From Deferrisoma camini S3R1 (GTDB taxonomy: Bacteria; Desulfobacterota; Deferrisomatia; Deferrisomatales; Deferrisomataceae), in assembly GCF_000526155.1 (NCBI RefSeq), contig NZ_JAFN01000001.1, forward strand, positions 2,691,014-2,755,013: 64,000 nt of DNA, written 5' to 3'. Below, piece by piece: positions 1 through 7,635 of this stretch (position 1 is its first letter; every line of letters starts with the position of its first letter). The position numbers and the translations under genes were made by a program. The notes beneath the pieces are model-generated. The model made no database searches, had not been told where the DNA came from, and was given only the letters and a program-made list of their open reading frames with translations.

Positions 1-27
1 ACGGCGCCACGGGGCGCAACACGGCGG

Positions 28-56
28 GCGTCCGCGGAGGGTACCTCCGCGGACGC
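28..56. other. Perfect 13-bp inverted repeat (hairpin)
   Basis: GCGTCCGCGGAGG, three bases, then its exact reverse complement. It lies 20 bp beyond the stop of the small secreted-protein gene on the minus strand, so it may end or stabilise that transcript. No T-run follows on either strand, so a canonical intrinsic terminator is not shown. Bases 1-75 hold nothing else I recognise. Confidence 0.5.
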
Positions 57-75
57 AGAAGCGTCGTACCGACTC

Positions 76-414
76 TTAGGAGATGGCTATGGGGATGGGT
101 GGGAGGGGTCTAGCGAAGAGCACCGGAATCCCGCGGGACGAGGGCGGGGGAGCCGGGCGGGGGGCGAGAACAAGGGGAAGGGTCACCGAGATTCCCGGAA
201 GGCCCGGCGCGCAACAGGAGCAGCTCGCAAAGGAGCACTCCCCCTTGGACTGCGCCTTCTCGGAAAACAGACACGTCCGGGCACACCCGGGGCGCACCGT
301 CGGGACCTGGGCCGACCAGGCGCAGGTGGGGATCGTGGCCGCCTGCAGGGCAAACACGACCAGGACGAAGACCAAGGCCACGTGGGCCTGACAGGAATCT
401 CGAAGCAGACGCAT
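76..414 (-). CDS. Small Cys-rich exported hypothetical protein
   Basis: I do not recognise the family. The 112-residue product begins MRLLRDS and has one hydrophobic stretch at residues 11-27 that looks like a signal peptide or anchor. The middle is rich in cysteine (C31, C44, C48, C60, C65, C67, C68, with two adjacent), and the C-terminal half is rich in proline. Eight cysteines in so short a product suggest disulfides or metal binding after export. It lies 53 bp downstream of the histidine kinase on the same strand and appears to have its own promoter overlapping the kinase stop. No strong Shine-Dalgarno (SD) is visible. Codon use is less biased than in neighbours, so a spurious frame cannot be excluded. 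Confidence 0.4.
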   Translation of the reverse strand: MRLLRDSCQAHVALVFVLVVFALQAATIPTCAWSAQVPTVRPGCARTCLFSEKAQSKGECSFASCSCCAPGLPGISVTLPLVLAPRPAPPPSSRGIPVLFARPLPPIPIAIS

Positions 415-441
415 CCCGGCACCGGATTGAGTGTGCTTCTT

Positions 442-471
442 ACTTTAGACAGAGCCCCTATGCCCGGTCAA
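442..471 (-). promoter_or_regulatory. Sigma-70-like promoter for the small secreted-protein gene
   Basis: On the minus strand TTGACC, an 18-bp spacer, then TAAAGT. The -35 overlaps the stop codon of the upstream histidine kinase, and the -10 lies about 30 bp before the start codon at 414. Confidence 0.45.
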
Positions 472-2246
472 GGGAACGGCCGACCCCGGGTCCGCAGCCA
501 TACCGTGACCCGGGTGCCCCGGCCTCGGATGCTCTCCACCTGAATCCGACCGCCGTGCTGCTCCACGATCTGGTGCACCACGGCCAGCCCAAGGCCCGTG
601 CCCGTGGGCCGGGTGGTGTAGAAGGGGTCGAACATGTGCTCTCGCTCCTCCGGCGTGAGTCCCCGGCCGGTGTCGTCCACGGCCACGGCCGCCTCGTCCC
701 CTTCCTCCCACGCCGCGACCGACACCTCTCCCCCCGGCGGGGTGGCAGCGAGCGCGTTCTGGACGAGGTTCAGAAGCACCTGGGTCAGCAGGTCTGGGTC
801 GGCGCGCACCGTGAGCTCGGCGGGCACGTCCACTCGAAGCGCGATCCCGGCCTGGGCCGCCTCGGCCTCGGCCAGGGCTCGCACCCGCTCGACCACGGAT
901 GCCACGCCCACGTCCCGGGGCTCCGGCTCCCGGGGCCGCGCGAACTGCAGGAGCGCCGAGATCAGCCGGTCGAGCCGATCGATCTCCTCCACCATGACGC
1001 GGGCGTACCCGGCCGATTGCTCGTCGTCCCCGCTGCGGGCCCCGAAGTACTGGGCGAACCCCCTCAGGGTGCCCAGGGGGTTTCGGATCTCGTGGGCCAG
1101 CCCCGCGGCCATCCGGCCCAAGGCGGCAAGTCGACGGGAGCGTTCGAGCTGCTCCTCCGCGGCCCGCAGCTCGCGTACGTCCCGGATCAGGAGCACCGTA
1201 CCCGCCCGCCGTCCATGACGATCGGTCAGGGGGGCCGCGCTCACCCGCACCGGCACCACGGCGCCGTCGGCGGCCCGGCACTCGGCCGGCCGCTCCGACA
1301 CGCCCTCCTCTGAGCCGATCCAGGTCTCCAGGGCCTCGCAGGCCCCGGAGCCCACGAGCTCACGGAGCGCCCGGCCTCGAGCCTCCTTCTCGCTGGTTCC
1401 GAACAGCTCTTCGGCCCGCCGGTTCAGGCCGACCACCCGCCCCTGGCGGTCCAGGGTGACCAGGGCGTCGGGAAGGCTCTGGATCACGTCCCGGGTGTGG
1501 CTCTCCAGGTCCGCCAGGGCCGCGCGCACCCCTCGGACCCGGTGGGAGAGGAGCACCAGGTACAGACCGGCCGCACCGGCCACCAGGAGCACGCCGCCCA
1601 GGATCAGGCCCTGGCGCAGGTCCTGGGCGCGGGCCTCGGCAAACTCCCGGGTGTGAAGCCCCACGAAGATCGCCTGCCGGCAGGCCGGCGCGTCGGCGAC
1701 GACCCGGCCCCGACCGGCCGGCCCCATGGAGCACCAGCGTTCCCAGCGCCGACGCATGGGCGCCGCCCCCTGGCCCGCCAGGGGCTCGAACGGCCGGGCC
1801 ACCTCGAAGATCTCCTCGCCGGACCGGCTGGACACGAGACGACTCACCGGGCCCGTGGCCTCCAGCACTTCCCGCACCCTCTGCAGGGGGGCCGGGCCGC
1901 CGTCGGGGAGGTCCCCGGCCGAGGCGACCACTCGACCCTGCTCGTCCACCAGCCACACGTAGGCCACCAAGGGGCTGCGGGCCGTCTCCTCCACGAGCAC
2001 CCGGACCGGGCTCTGGGACGCGTCCGTCGTGCGGAGCGACGTGCGCGCCCCGGCCTCCATGGCCCGGATCAGGGTCAGACCCTCCTGGGCCAGGAACCGC
2101 TCCATGAGGTGGCGCTCTCGGTCCAGGTTGCGCGCCGTGGCCACGGCCAGCAGCACCCCCAGAATGGCCGTGGCGGCCAGCAGGGACGCGGCCGGAAACC
2201 CCGGCTCGTCCGCTCCGGGCACCCGGGCTCGTCGGGCGAAGACCAT
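468..2246 (-). CDS. PAS-domain sensor histidine kinase (NtrB/ZraS-like)
   Basis: A membrane histidine kinase of about 592 residues. A transmembrane helix (about 16-38) and a second one (about 214-233) bracket an extracytoplasmic sensor region. A PAS domain follows (about 250-355), then a HisKA domain with the phosphoacceptor His near 385 in LAHEIRNPLG. The HATPase domain carries an N-box (LVQNALAATPPGG), a DTGRG G1 box and GTGLGLAVVHQIVEQHGG. I start at ATG 2246 because GGAG sits eight bases upstream; an in-frame extension to 2306 lacks such support. No response regulator is adjacent, so its partner must be elsewhere. The architecture resembles kinases that drive sigma-54-type regulators, but the signal is unknown. 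Confidence 0.9.
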   Translation of the reverse strand: MVFARRARVPGADEPGFPAASLLAATAILGVLLAVATARNLDRERHLMERFLAQEGLTLIRAMEAGARTSLRTTDASQSPVRVLVEETARSPLVAYVWLVDEQGRVVASAGDLPDGGPAPLQRVREVLEATGPVSRLVSSRSGEEIFEVARPFEPLAGQGAAPMRRRWERWCSMGPAGRGRVVADAPACRQAIFVGLHTREFAEARAQDLRQGLILGGVLLVAGAAGLYLVLLSHRVRGVRAALADLESHTRDVIQSLPDALVTLDRQGRVVGLNRRAEELFGTSEKEARGRALRELVGSGACEALETWIGSEEGVSERPAECRAADGAVVPVRVSAAPLTDRHGRRAGTVLLIRDVRELRAAEEQLERSRRLAALGRMAAGLAHEIRNPLGTLRGFAQYFGARSGDDEQSAGYARVMVEEIDRLDRLISALLQFARPREPEPRDVGVASVVERVRALAEAEAAQAGIALRVDVPAELTVRADPDLLTQVLLNLVQNALAATPPGGEVSVAAWEEGDEAAVAVDDTGRGLTPEEREHMFDPFYTTRPTGTGLGLAVVHQIVEQHGGRIQVESIRGRGTRVTVWLRTRGRPFP

Positions 2247-2321
2247 GGGCGTCACTCCGAGACTCGAACGGTAAGGCGATCGGGCCCACTCTACCACCGC
2301 CGGCAACCGACCCGAAACCGG

Positions 2322-2463
2322 CCCCCCCGGGCTTTGGCGCGGTTCGAGAGCCGCCTGGCCGCCTAGCGGGCCGAAGGCCCGAAGTTACATGGAAGCCCCC
2401 TTCGGCCGCTGCGCGACCCTACAACGGGGAAGGGTAACTAGCGTTGGTCGAGGCCGTTGCTGG
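2322..2463 (+). repeat. Composite intergenic repeat, left part (modules C and A)
   Basis: The 578-bp gap between the kinase and the chemoreceptor is mostly repeat. This part has the C module (gcggttcgagagccgcc, then cctagcgggccgaaggccc), which forms short hairpins, followed at 2381-2395 by the 15-bp A motif GAAGTTACATGGAAG. A block ending in acaacggggaagggtaac then leads to the G element. The same modules recur at 6.4, 7.6, 52.4 and 52.7 kb. Confidence 0.8.
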
Positions 2464-2656
2464 CGGCGGGCATGGGGCCTGCTTCCGGCCGCGCGCGAAG
2501 CCGGGTATTGAGATTCGCCGCGCAGGCATGGGGCACCGGCGGTGGCTTCATGAGCGTTCGGCGGGGCACGAACGAATTCACGGTGCGAGCGTTGGAGGCG
2601 CTGCGCGGCGAGCCAAGGAGCCGCGCGCGGCTCTCCAGCAGCCCCCATGCCCCCCG
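2464..2656 (+). repeat. G element copy 1 (nested palindromic repeat, ~190 bp)
   Basis: The ends are inverted: GGCATGGGGCCTGCT on the left, AGCAGCCCCCATGCC on the right. Inside are a second pair of GC-rich arms (ttccggccgcgcgcgaagcc and aggagccgcgcgcggctctcc) and a third pair (CGCCGCGCAG and CTGCGCGGCG) around a central ttcatg. Other copies lie at 48486-48680 (same orientation), 33440-33625 and 46663-46840 (inverted). Confidence 0.85.
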
Positions 2657-2719
2657 ACCCGATGTCGAGACGAGCTTTCGACCGACGACCAACGACCAAC
2701 GACCGAACTTACTGGGAAG
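2657..2719 (+). repeat. Heptamer run plus A motif
   Basis: The sequence cgaccgacgaccaacgaccaacgaccga is a run of 7-bp units (GACCAAC and GACCGAC). It leads directly into the A motif variant GAACTTACTGGGAAG at 2705-2719. The same heptamer-to-A-motif junction occurs at 6660-6720 and, inverted, at 17239-17280, 37751-37790 and 57681-57730. Confidence 0.75.
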
Positions 2720-2748
2720 AACCCGAAGCACACTCGTGTTCCCTTTTC

Positions 2749-2776
2749 TAAAGCCCTCGCCCACGGCCTCCGATAG
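2749..2776 (+). promoter_or_regulatory. Sigma-28 (FliA)-like promoter before the chemoreceptor
   Basis: TAAA, 16 bases, then TCCGATAG closely resembles the flagellar/chemotaxis consensus TAAA-N15-GCCGATAA. It lies about 50 bp upstream of the chemoreceptor start, where such a promoter is expected. The spacer is one base long. Confidence 0.45.
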
Positions 2777-2824
2777 GGACGATGCAACGGTTCCGTCTCG
2801 GGTTCCCACGGAGGAGATCCGCCG

Positions 2825-4417
2825 ATGTCGCTGAAGACGAAGCTCTCGCTGGTGGTCGCCGTCCTCGTGACCGTGCCCGTGGTGGGGGGAGGAATCACTG
2901 CGTACCAGATCGCCCGCACCCAGGCCTTGGAACAGATGCGCACCGAGGTGGACAACCTCGCCCAGGCGGCGCTCCTCTTATGTGAAGGCTATTACAAGGC
3001 CACCGGCGCCAAGGAGCCCGGCCCGGAGCTGCGCAAGGCCCTTTTGGGACTTCGGGTTGGGGAGACCGGGTACCCTTTTGCCGTCCGGTCGGACGGCACC
3101 ACCGTGCTCCACCCCAAGCTCGAGGGCAAGAACGTCAAGGACGCCAAGGACGCCCGGGGCAAGCCGTTCATCCGGGACATGCTCTCGATGCGGGACGGTT
3201 GGGTGGAGTACTGGTGGCAGAACCCCGGCGAGCCCCGCGCCCGGAAGAAGATCGCCCGGGTGCTCTACTTCGAGCCCTGGGACTGGGTGATCGGGGTGGG
3301 AAGCTATGAGGACGAGTTCCTGACCATCCCCTGGGCCATCCGGGACGTGACGGTGGGTGCCTCGGCCGTGGCGATCGGGATCGCGGTGCTGGTGGGGTTC
3401 TGGTTCGCCCGCGGCGTGGGCAACGCGGCCGGCCAGCTGGGGCAGGCGTTCGAACGCCTGGCCCACGGGGACCTGGGCGCGTCCGTGGAGATCCACCGCT
3501 CGGACGAGCTGGGGGTTCTGGCCCGGGCGTACGGCGAGATGCGGGGCGGGCTCGTCGACCTGATCCGGCGGGTGTCCGAGGCGGCCGGGAGGGTGGCCGG
3601 GGAGGCCCAGCAGATCTCGGCCTCCAGCCAGCAGGTGGCGGGCGGCGCCGACCAGCAGAGCCACAAGGCCTCCGAGGTGGCGGCCGCCGTGGAGGAGATC
3701 TCGGCAACGGTGCTGGAGGTCAGCCAGAACGCCCAGGAGGTGGCCCGAAACGCCCAGCACATGTCCGACGTGGCCCGGGAGGGAGAAGAGATCCTCTCCG
3801 AGAGCCTCGCCCGCATGGACGGCATCGCCCGCATGGTGGAGGGCCTGGCGGCCCGCATCGAGGAACTGGGCGGCAAGACCGAGAGCATCGGCCACGTGAT
3901 CCGGGTGATCGACGACATCGCGGACCAGACCAACCTGCTGGCCCTGAACGCCGCGATCGAGGCGGCCCGGGCCGGCGAGCACGGCCGGGGGTTCGCCGTG
4001 GTGGCCGACGAGGTGCGGAAGTTGGCCGAGAAGACCACCAAGGCCACCAAGGAGGTGGAGGCCACGATCCGCTCGACCCAGGAGGAGAGCCGCCAGGCCG
4101 TGGAGGCCACGGCCGAGGGCCGGGCCCAGGCCGCCCAAGCGCACGAGGTGTTCGACCGGGCCGGCGAGGCGTTCCGAGCGATCCTGGACCGGGTGAACCA
4201 GGTGAGCCAGATGATCGGGCAGATCGCCGTGGCCGCCGAGCAGCAGTCCGCGGCCATCGAGCAGATCTCCAACAACGTGGAGGGGATCGCCACCGTGAGC
4301 CGGGACGTGGCCGGCCAGACCGGGGAGCTGGCCCACGCCGCCCAGGGTCTGGCCGCCGAGGCCCACGGCCTCGAGCGGGCCGTGGGGCGGTTCCGGCTCG
4401 GGGAGGAGGAGGGCTAA
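2825..4417 (+). CDS. Methyl-accepting chemotaxis protein with periplasmic Cache domain
   Basis: A 530-residue chemoreceptor. An N-terminal transmembrane helix (about 7-29) precedes a single-Cache-type periplasmic domain (about 30-165) with typical motifs such as GETGYPFAV and [15 protein letters not shown] second helix lies at about 175-198, then HAMP and a long coiled signalling domain. The CheA/CheW-contacting hairpin tip is clear ([20 protein letters not shown], about 365-385). An SD (ggaggag, eight bases before ATG) supports the start. A sigma-28-like promoter precedes it. Its stop codon overlaps the stop of the convergent tupC-like gene. The ligand is unknown; single-Cache domains often bind small carboxylates, which is family knowledge only. 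Confidence 0.93.
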   Translation: MSLKTKLSLVVAVLVTVPVVGGGITAYQIARTQALEQMRTEVDNLAQAALLLCEGYYKATGAKEPGPELRKALLGLRVGETGYPFAVRSDGTTVLHPKLEGKNVKDAKDARGKPFIRDMLSMRDGWVEYWWQNPGEPRARKKIARVLYFEPWDWVIGVGSYEDEFLTIPWAIRDVTVGASAVAIGIAVLVGFWFARGVGNAAGQLGQAFERLAHGDLGASVEIHRSDELGVLARAYGEMRGGLVDLIRRVSEAAGRVAGEAQQISASSQQVAGGADQQSHKASEVAAAVEEISATVLEVSQNAQEVARNAQHMSDVAREGEEILSESLARMDGIARMVEGLAARIEELGGKTESIGHVIRVIDDIADQTNLLALNAAIEAARAGEHGRGFAVVADEVRKLAEKTTKATKEVEATIRSTQEESRQAVEATAEGRAQAAQAHEVFDRAGEAFRAILDRVNQVSQMIGQIAVAAEQQSAAIEQISNNVEGIATVSRDVAGQTGELAHAAQGLAAEAHGLERAVGRFRLGEEEG

Positions 4418-5409
4418 CCTCCCAAAACCCGGACCGCCGTGGCCTTGAACGACGCCACGGCCTCGTCGCCCACGGTGAGCCCCAGGCGCTGCCACGACGA
4501 CCGGGTCACCACGGCCACCAGGCGGGCCCCGCAGTCCAGGGTGACCCACACCTCGCCGTCGGCTACCCGGGCCTCCACCACAGTGCCCCGCAGCCGGTTC
4601 CGTGCCGAGGTCGGCGGAATCTCCCGGGAGAGCACGATCTCCCGGGGGTCCACCTCGATGACCCGGGCATCGGCCGGCAACGGCTCCACCACCACGCGCA
4701 AGGGCCCGGCCACGAACACGTCGCCCCCGTGCCGTTCCGGCTGGCCCCGGAACACGTTGTCGGGGCCGCCGGGTCGTAACACCCCTCCCTCGGCCCGCCA
4801 CACCTCGGCGCCCAACCGCCGGGCCTGGGCCGGGTCGTGGGTGGCCAGGACCACCGTGGTGCCCCTCTGCCGGCGCCAGGCGTCCACCACCGCTTCGATG
4901 CGCTCGCGGCTCTCGGCGTCCAGGTGGTTTAGTGGCTCGTCCAGCAGGAGCACCCGGGGCTCCAGGGCCAGCACCCGCGCCAGGGCCAACCGCTGGGCCT
5001 CTCCCCCGCTCAGCCGGGTGGCCCTCCGGTCGGCCAGGGGCGCGAGCCCCACCTGCTCCAGGGCGGCCGAGAGCCTGGGGGCCACCTCCGGTCCGCGGAC
5101 GCCCCGGGCCCGCAGGGCCCAGGCCACGTTGGCCGCCACCGAGCGGTCGAACAAGTAGGGCGCCTGGGGCAGGTACCCCACGCCGGCGGGCGGTCTTCCG
5201 CCGGGGGAGACCTCGGATCCGAAAAACCAAAGCCGGCCCCCCGAGGCGGGACGGAGAAACGCCAACACCTCCAGCAGCGAGGTCTTGCCCGACCCGTTGG
5301 CCCCCACCAGCGCCACCAGGCCGCCGGCCGGCACCTCGAACCGCTCCAGCCGCAGCACCTCTCGCCCCCCTCGGGCGATCCGCAGCCCCTCGGCCCGGTA
5401 CGCGGTCAT
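4414..5409 (-). CDS. tupC: Tungstate/molybdate ABC transporter ATP-binding protein
   Basis: A 331-residue ABC ATPase energising oxyanion import with the permease encoded just upstream. Walker A is GANGSGKT (about 36-43), the signature is [11 protein letters not shown] (about 137), and Walker B is VLLLDEP. The C-terminal 70 residues form a TOBE-type oxyanion-binding domain. It starts four bases inside the permease gene (ATGA overlap), so translation is coupled. The riboswitch upstream of the pair points to tungstate or molybdate rather than sulfate. The exact ion cannot be read from sequence. Its stop overlaps that of the convergent chemoreceptor by a few bases. Confidence 0.85.
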   Translation of the reverse strand: MTAYRAEGLRIARGGREVLRLERFEVPAGGLVALVGANGSGKTSLLEVLAFLRPASGGRLWFFGSEVSPGGRPPAGVGYLPQAPYLFDRSVAANVAWALRARGVRGPEVAPRLSAALEQVGLAPLADRRATRLSGGEAQRLALARVLALEPRVLLLDEPLNHLDAESRERIEAVVDAWRRQRGTTVVLATHDPAQARRLGAEVWRAEGGVLRPGGPDNVFRGQPERHGGDVFVAGPLRVVVEPLPADARVIEVDPREIVLSREIPPTSARNRLRGTVVEARVADGEVWVTLDCGARLVAVVTRSSWQRLGLTVGDEAVASFKATAVRVLGG

Positions 5410-6098
5410 GCCGACCTCCGGCGCAGGGCGAACAACGCCGCGTTCACCCCCAGGGCCACGGACAGGAGCACGATGCCCAGGGCCAGGCCCAGCTCGAACT
5501 CCCCCTTGCTCGTTTCCAGCGCGATCGCCGTGGTCATGGTGCGGGTGTACCCCCGGATGTTTCCGCCCAGCATCATGGCCACCCCCACCTCACCCACCGC
5601 CCGTCCGAACCCGGCCACCAGGGCGGCCAGCACGCCCAGACGGGCCTCCCACAGGGCCATGCGGCCGGTGGCCCAGGGCCCCGCGCCCAAGGCCCGGCAG
5701 GTCTGGAGGAACCGGGGGTCCAGCCCCTCGACCGCGGAGACGACCAGGTTCGTCATCAGGGGCAGCACCAAGAGGAACTCGCCCAGCACGATGCCGGGCG
5801 GGGTGTAGAGGAGGCCCAACCACCCCAGGGGGCCCTGCCTGCCGATCAGGCCGTACACGAGGAGCCCCACCACCACGGTGGGCAGAGCCATGAGGGTGTT
5901 CAGGACCAGCAGGAGGGGTTGGCGTCCCGGGAACCGGCCCAAGGCCACCGCAACCCCGGCCGGCACCGCCGCGGCCGCGGCCAGCGCAGAGGCCGCCCCC
6001 GAGACCCATACGCTCGTGCCCACGGCCGCCCACACGTCGGGATCCAGGCCCGTGAGCAGGCCCCAGGCATGGGACAGGGCGAGAACCAGGTAGTCCAT
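5406..6098 (-). CDS. tupB: Tungstate/molybdate ABC transporter permease
   Basis: A 230-residue integral membrane permease with about five hydrophobic helices and the cytoplasmic EAA-type loop region (GRAVGEVGVAMMLGGNIRGY) that contacts the ATPase. It starts MDYLVLALSHAWGLLTG at ATG 6098, preceded by gaggaggg. A longer in-frame reading to 6440 runs through the riboswitch and is rejected. It is translationally coupled to the ATPase. TupB family proteins are this size and have this GEVG motif. No substrate-binding protein (TupA) gene is adjacent; it would normally be first in the operon. Confidence 0.85.
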   Translation of the reverse strand: MDYLVLALSHAWGLLTGLDPDVWAAVGTSVWVSGAASALAAAAAVPAGVAVALGRFPGRQPLLLVLNTLMALPTVVVGLLVYGLIGRQGPLGWLGLLYTPPGIVLGEFLLVLPLMTNLVVSAVEGLDPRFLQTCRALGAGPWATGRMALWEARLGVLAALVAGFGRAVGEVGVAMMLGGNIRGYTRTMTTAIALETSKGEFELGLALGIVLLSVALGVNAALFALRRRSA

Positions 6099-6153
6099 CC
6101 CCTCCTCGGGCGCCGGGCCGGGGAGCCCGGCCGTGCGAGAACCGTAAGCACGA

Positions 6154-6184
6154 AAAACCCTCCCCGCGAACGGACGGGGAGGGC
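6154..6184 (-). terminator. Intrinsic terminator in the tupBC leader
   Basis: On the minus strand CCCTCCCC, a ten-base loop, GGGGAGGG, then TTTTT. It sits between the riboswitch aptamer and tupB, so it is the probable expression platform: the transcript ends here or continues into tupBC according to ligand binding. Confidence 0.8.
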
Positions 6185-6185
6185 G

Positions 6186-6316
6186 CACACGTTCATCGCA
6201 CCGGTCGGCCCGTCTCCTTTCCGAACGCGGGAGGCCGGGGCGTTTCCACCCCGACCCGTCGGCGAACCGGCCGTGGGCCCCCGGGGGAACCGGTAGGCCG
6301 AGTCGCTCGGAGACAC
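6186..6316 (-). ncRNA. Moco/Tuco-type riboswitch (molybdenum or tungsten cofactor)
   Basis: The minus-strand leader contains the conserved blocks I know from the Moco RNA motif, in order: ctccgag, GCCTACCGGTTCCCC, a variable arm (ggggtggaaacgcccc), CCTCCCG, CGGAAAGGAGACGGG, CCGACCGGTG, and ATGAACG followed by gtgtgcgcc. Distant blocks pair with each other (gggtcgg region with ccgacc). It lies directly upstream of an intrinsic terminator and a tungstate/molybdate transporter, a known context for this class. Tuco variants are said to lack one stem of the Moco form; which type this is needs folding against the covariance model. Confidence 0.82.
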
Positions 6317-6452
6317 AGGGGCAGTCTAGGCCACGGTGGGACGACCCGTCAACGGGCGTACTGCGACGGGCCCGCCGAAGGAGGAACCCCCCTTCGGCCC
6401 TGGGGGGCCCTAACAACGACTTTCGGTGGTCCGGGGCCATTGCCGGCGGCGG
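6317..6452. repeat. Composite intergenic repeat, left part
   Basis: The block ccccccttcggccctggggggccctaacaacgac (from about 6387) matches 2396-2430 and 52440-52470. It is followed by a ccattgccggcggcgggg stretch that leads into the F element, as at 2455-2470. Confidence 0.6.
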
Positions 6453-6602
6453 GGCACGGGTTTCAGGAACCGGAATTCAGCGGACAGGAGACAGGAAATC
6501 CCGAAAAGCAGCTTGAGTTCTCGGGGGGATCCTCTCGGGGGATCGAAGAGCCTTCTTCCTGTCCACCGACTTCTGAATGCTGGCCCCTGAAACCCCATGC
6601 CC
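6453..6602 (-). repeat. F element copy 1 (~150 bp, imperfect terminal inverted repeats)
   Basis: Arms of about 40 bp: tttcaggaaccggaattcag then cggacaggagacaggaa on the left, matched on the right by ttcctgtccaccgacttctgaatgctggcccctgaaa. The two ends carry GGCACGGG and CCCCATGCC. Its reverse complement is, by eye, more than 90% identical to 33080-33228 and clearly related to 57757-57905. It has no credible reading frame, so it looks like a non-autonomous mobile or structured element. Confidence 0.85.
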
Positions 6603-6720
6603 TCCGAGCTTTGGTGCGGCTCAAAGGCCGCCTAGCCGCCTAGCGGGCCGAAGGCCCCAGACCGTTGACCGTTGACCGTTGACCGTTGACCGTAGACCGA
6701 CGACCGAAGTTACATGGAAG
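6603..6720 (+). repeat. C module, heptamer array and A motif
   Basis: The C module (ctttggtgcggctcaaaggccgcc, then cctagcgggccgaaggcccc) is followed by four perfect and two variant copies of GACCGTT (6660-6700), then the A motif GAAGTTACATGGAAG at 6706-6720, ending seven bases before the stop of the hypothetical gene. Confidence 0.85.
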
Positions 6721-6726
6721 GCCCTC

Positions 6727-7248
6727 TCACCAAGAAACGTCGTCTAGGGGCGGAAGGGGAACGATCTCGTCCTCCGACTCCAGCCGGGCCAGCACGGTGT
6801 GCAGGTCGTACTTGCCCACCCGGATCCGGCCGTCCACTAGGGGCCGCACCGGCGGGGCGAACCCGCACCGCACGTGGAGGTCGAGCCGGGGCATCTCGCC
6901 GGGCTCGCTCAGGCAGAACATGCCGGGCCGCTTCAGCAGGTCCTGGTACACACCGTAGATCAGGAGATGGCTCAGGCCCCGGCCCCGGGCCGGGGGCACC
7001 ACGAAGATCAGGGTGTCGTCCAGCACCGACGGGTCCCCGCTGTGGGCCACGGCATAGAACCCAAGCTCCCGGTCCGGCCGGGAGTCCTCCGCCACGGCCA
7101 GCCCGGCCACGAACCGCTCCGGGTCGAACCGGCGGGCAAAGGCCGGCTCCCCAGCGGCCGAGGCGATCCGCTCGGGATCATCCGGCCCGATCGGTGTGAG
7201 CACGTAGTCCTGCCTGCGAAACCGGACCCTGCGTTCCCCGCCGTCCAC
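6727..7248 (-). CDS. Conserved-looking hypothetical protein
   Basis: I do not recognise the family. The product is about 173 residues, acidic, with no membrane segment. The stretch VPPARGRGLSHLLIYGVYQDLL resembles the acetyl-CoA loop and helix of GNAT acetyltransferases (R/Q-x-x-G-x-G/A), but the rest is not diagnostic. I choose GTG 7248 because GGGAGG lies five bases upstream; a longer frame would start with TTG inside a repeat. It stands alone between repeat tracts, followed by F/C/A modules, so no operon context helps. Confidence 0.6.
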   Translation of the reverse strand: MDGGERRVRFRRQDYVLTPIGPDDPERIASAAGEPAFARRFDPERFVAGLAVAEDSRPDRELGFYAVAHSGDPSVLDDTLIFVVPPARGRGLSHLLIYGVYQDLLKRPGMFCLSEPGEMPRLDLHVRCGFAPPVRPLVDGRIRVGKYDLHTVLARLESEDEIVPLPPLDDVSW

Positions 7249-7317
7249 TGGCGCCTCCCATCCTTCCACAGCCGACACTCCGGCAAGTCCCCTGCCCCTC
7301 CGGCACGGGGCCAATCG

Positions 7318-7632
7318 TTTTGAATGCAACTTGGCAACAGGCCCTTCGGGGCCGGGCAGCGGGGAAGGGTAACGTTCCGTGATCCGGGGGCCTTGGCGGC
7401 GGGGGGCGTGGGGCCTGCTGTTCAGGAGCCGGGGTCCGGAGGACAGAGGGCAGAAGCGTAAGGCGCCTCCCCCGATGCGCGAAGCTCTACAGAAAGTGGG
7501 GTGGGAGGCTTTCCTCGCGGCCTACCGGAGCTGAATTCTGACAGCTGGTATGGCCGCGCGCGGCTCTCCAGCAGCCCCCATGCCCCCGAGCTTTGGTGCG
7601 GTTCGAGAGCCGCCCAGCGGGCCGAAGGCCCC
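7318..7632 (+). repeat. Composite intergenic repeat with a decayed F element
   Basis: The sequence begins with the J motif (ttgaatgcaacttggcaa), then a block shared with 2405-2435 (ggggaagggtaac). Next are a ggcggcggggggcgtggggcctgct end, a worn F-like stretch (gttcaggagccgggg ... ggacagagggcagaag ... ctgaattctgacagctgg), half of a G element (ggccgcgcgcggctctccagcagcccccatgcc) and a complete C module that ends three bases before the smpB stop. It looks like partial elements stacked end to end. No gene is seen here. Confidence 0.75.
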
Positions 7633-7635
7633 AAC

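Noticed and set aside
28-56. Intrinsic terminator
   Set aside because: The stem is perfect but neither side has a T-run, so I list it only as a hairpin.
2457-2834. A shared open frame through all G elements (FAAQA ... ALRGE ... RSR-RLS)
   Set aside because: All four copies are open in this frame, but between the copies at 2464 and 48486 the 19 codon differences fall 6, 8 and 5 on positions 1, 2 and 3, so there is no sign of protein-level selection. The start regions differ and one copy is frameshifted upstream. I treat it as a structured repeat.
6099-6440. Longer TupB reading frame
   Set aside because: The added residues are translated from the riboswitch and terminator. ATG 6098 has a strong SD and begins at the first hydrophobic helix.
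6660-6705. CRISPR array
   Set aside because: The units are 7-bp direct repeats with no unique spacers and no cas genes nearby.
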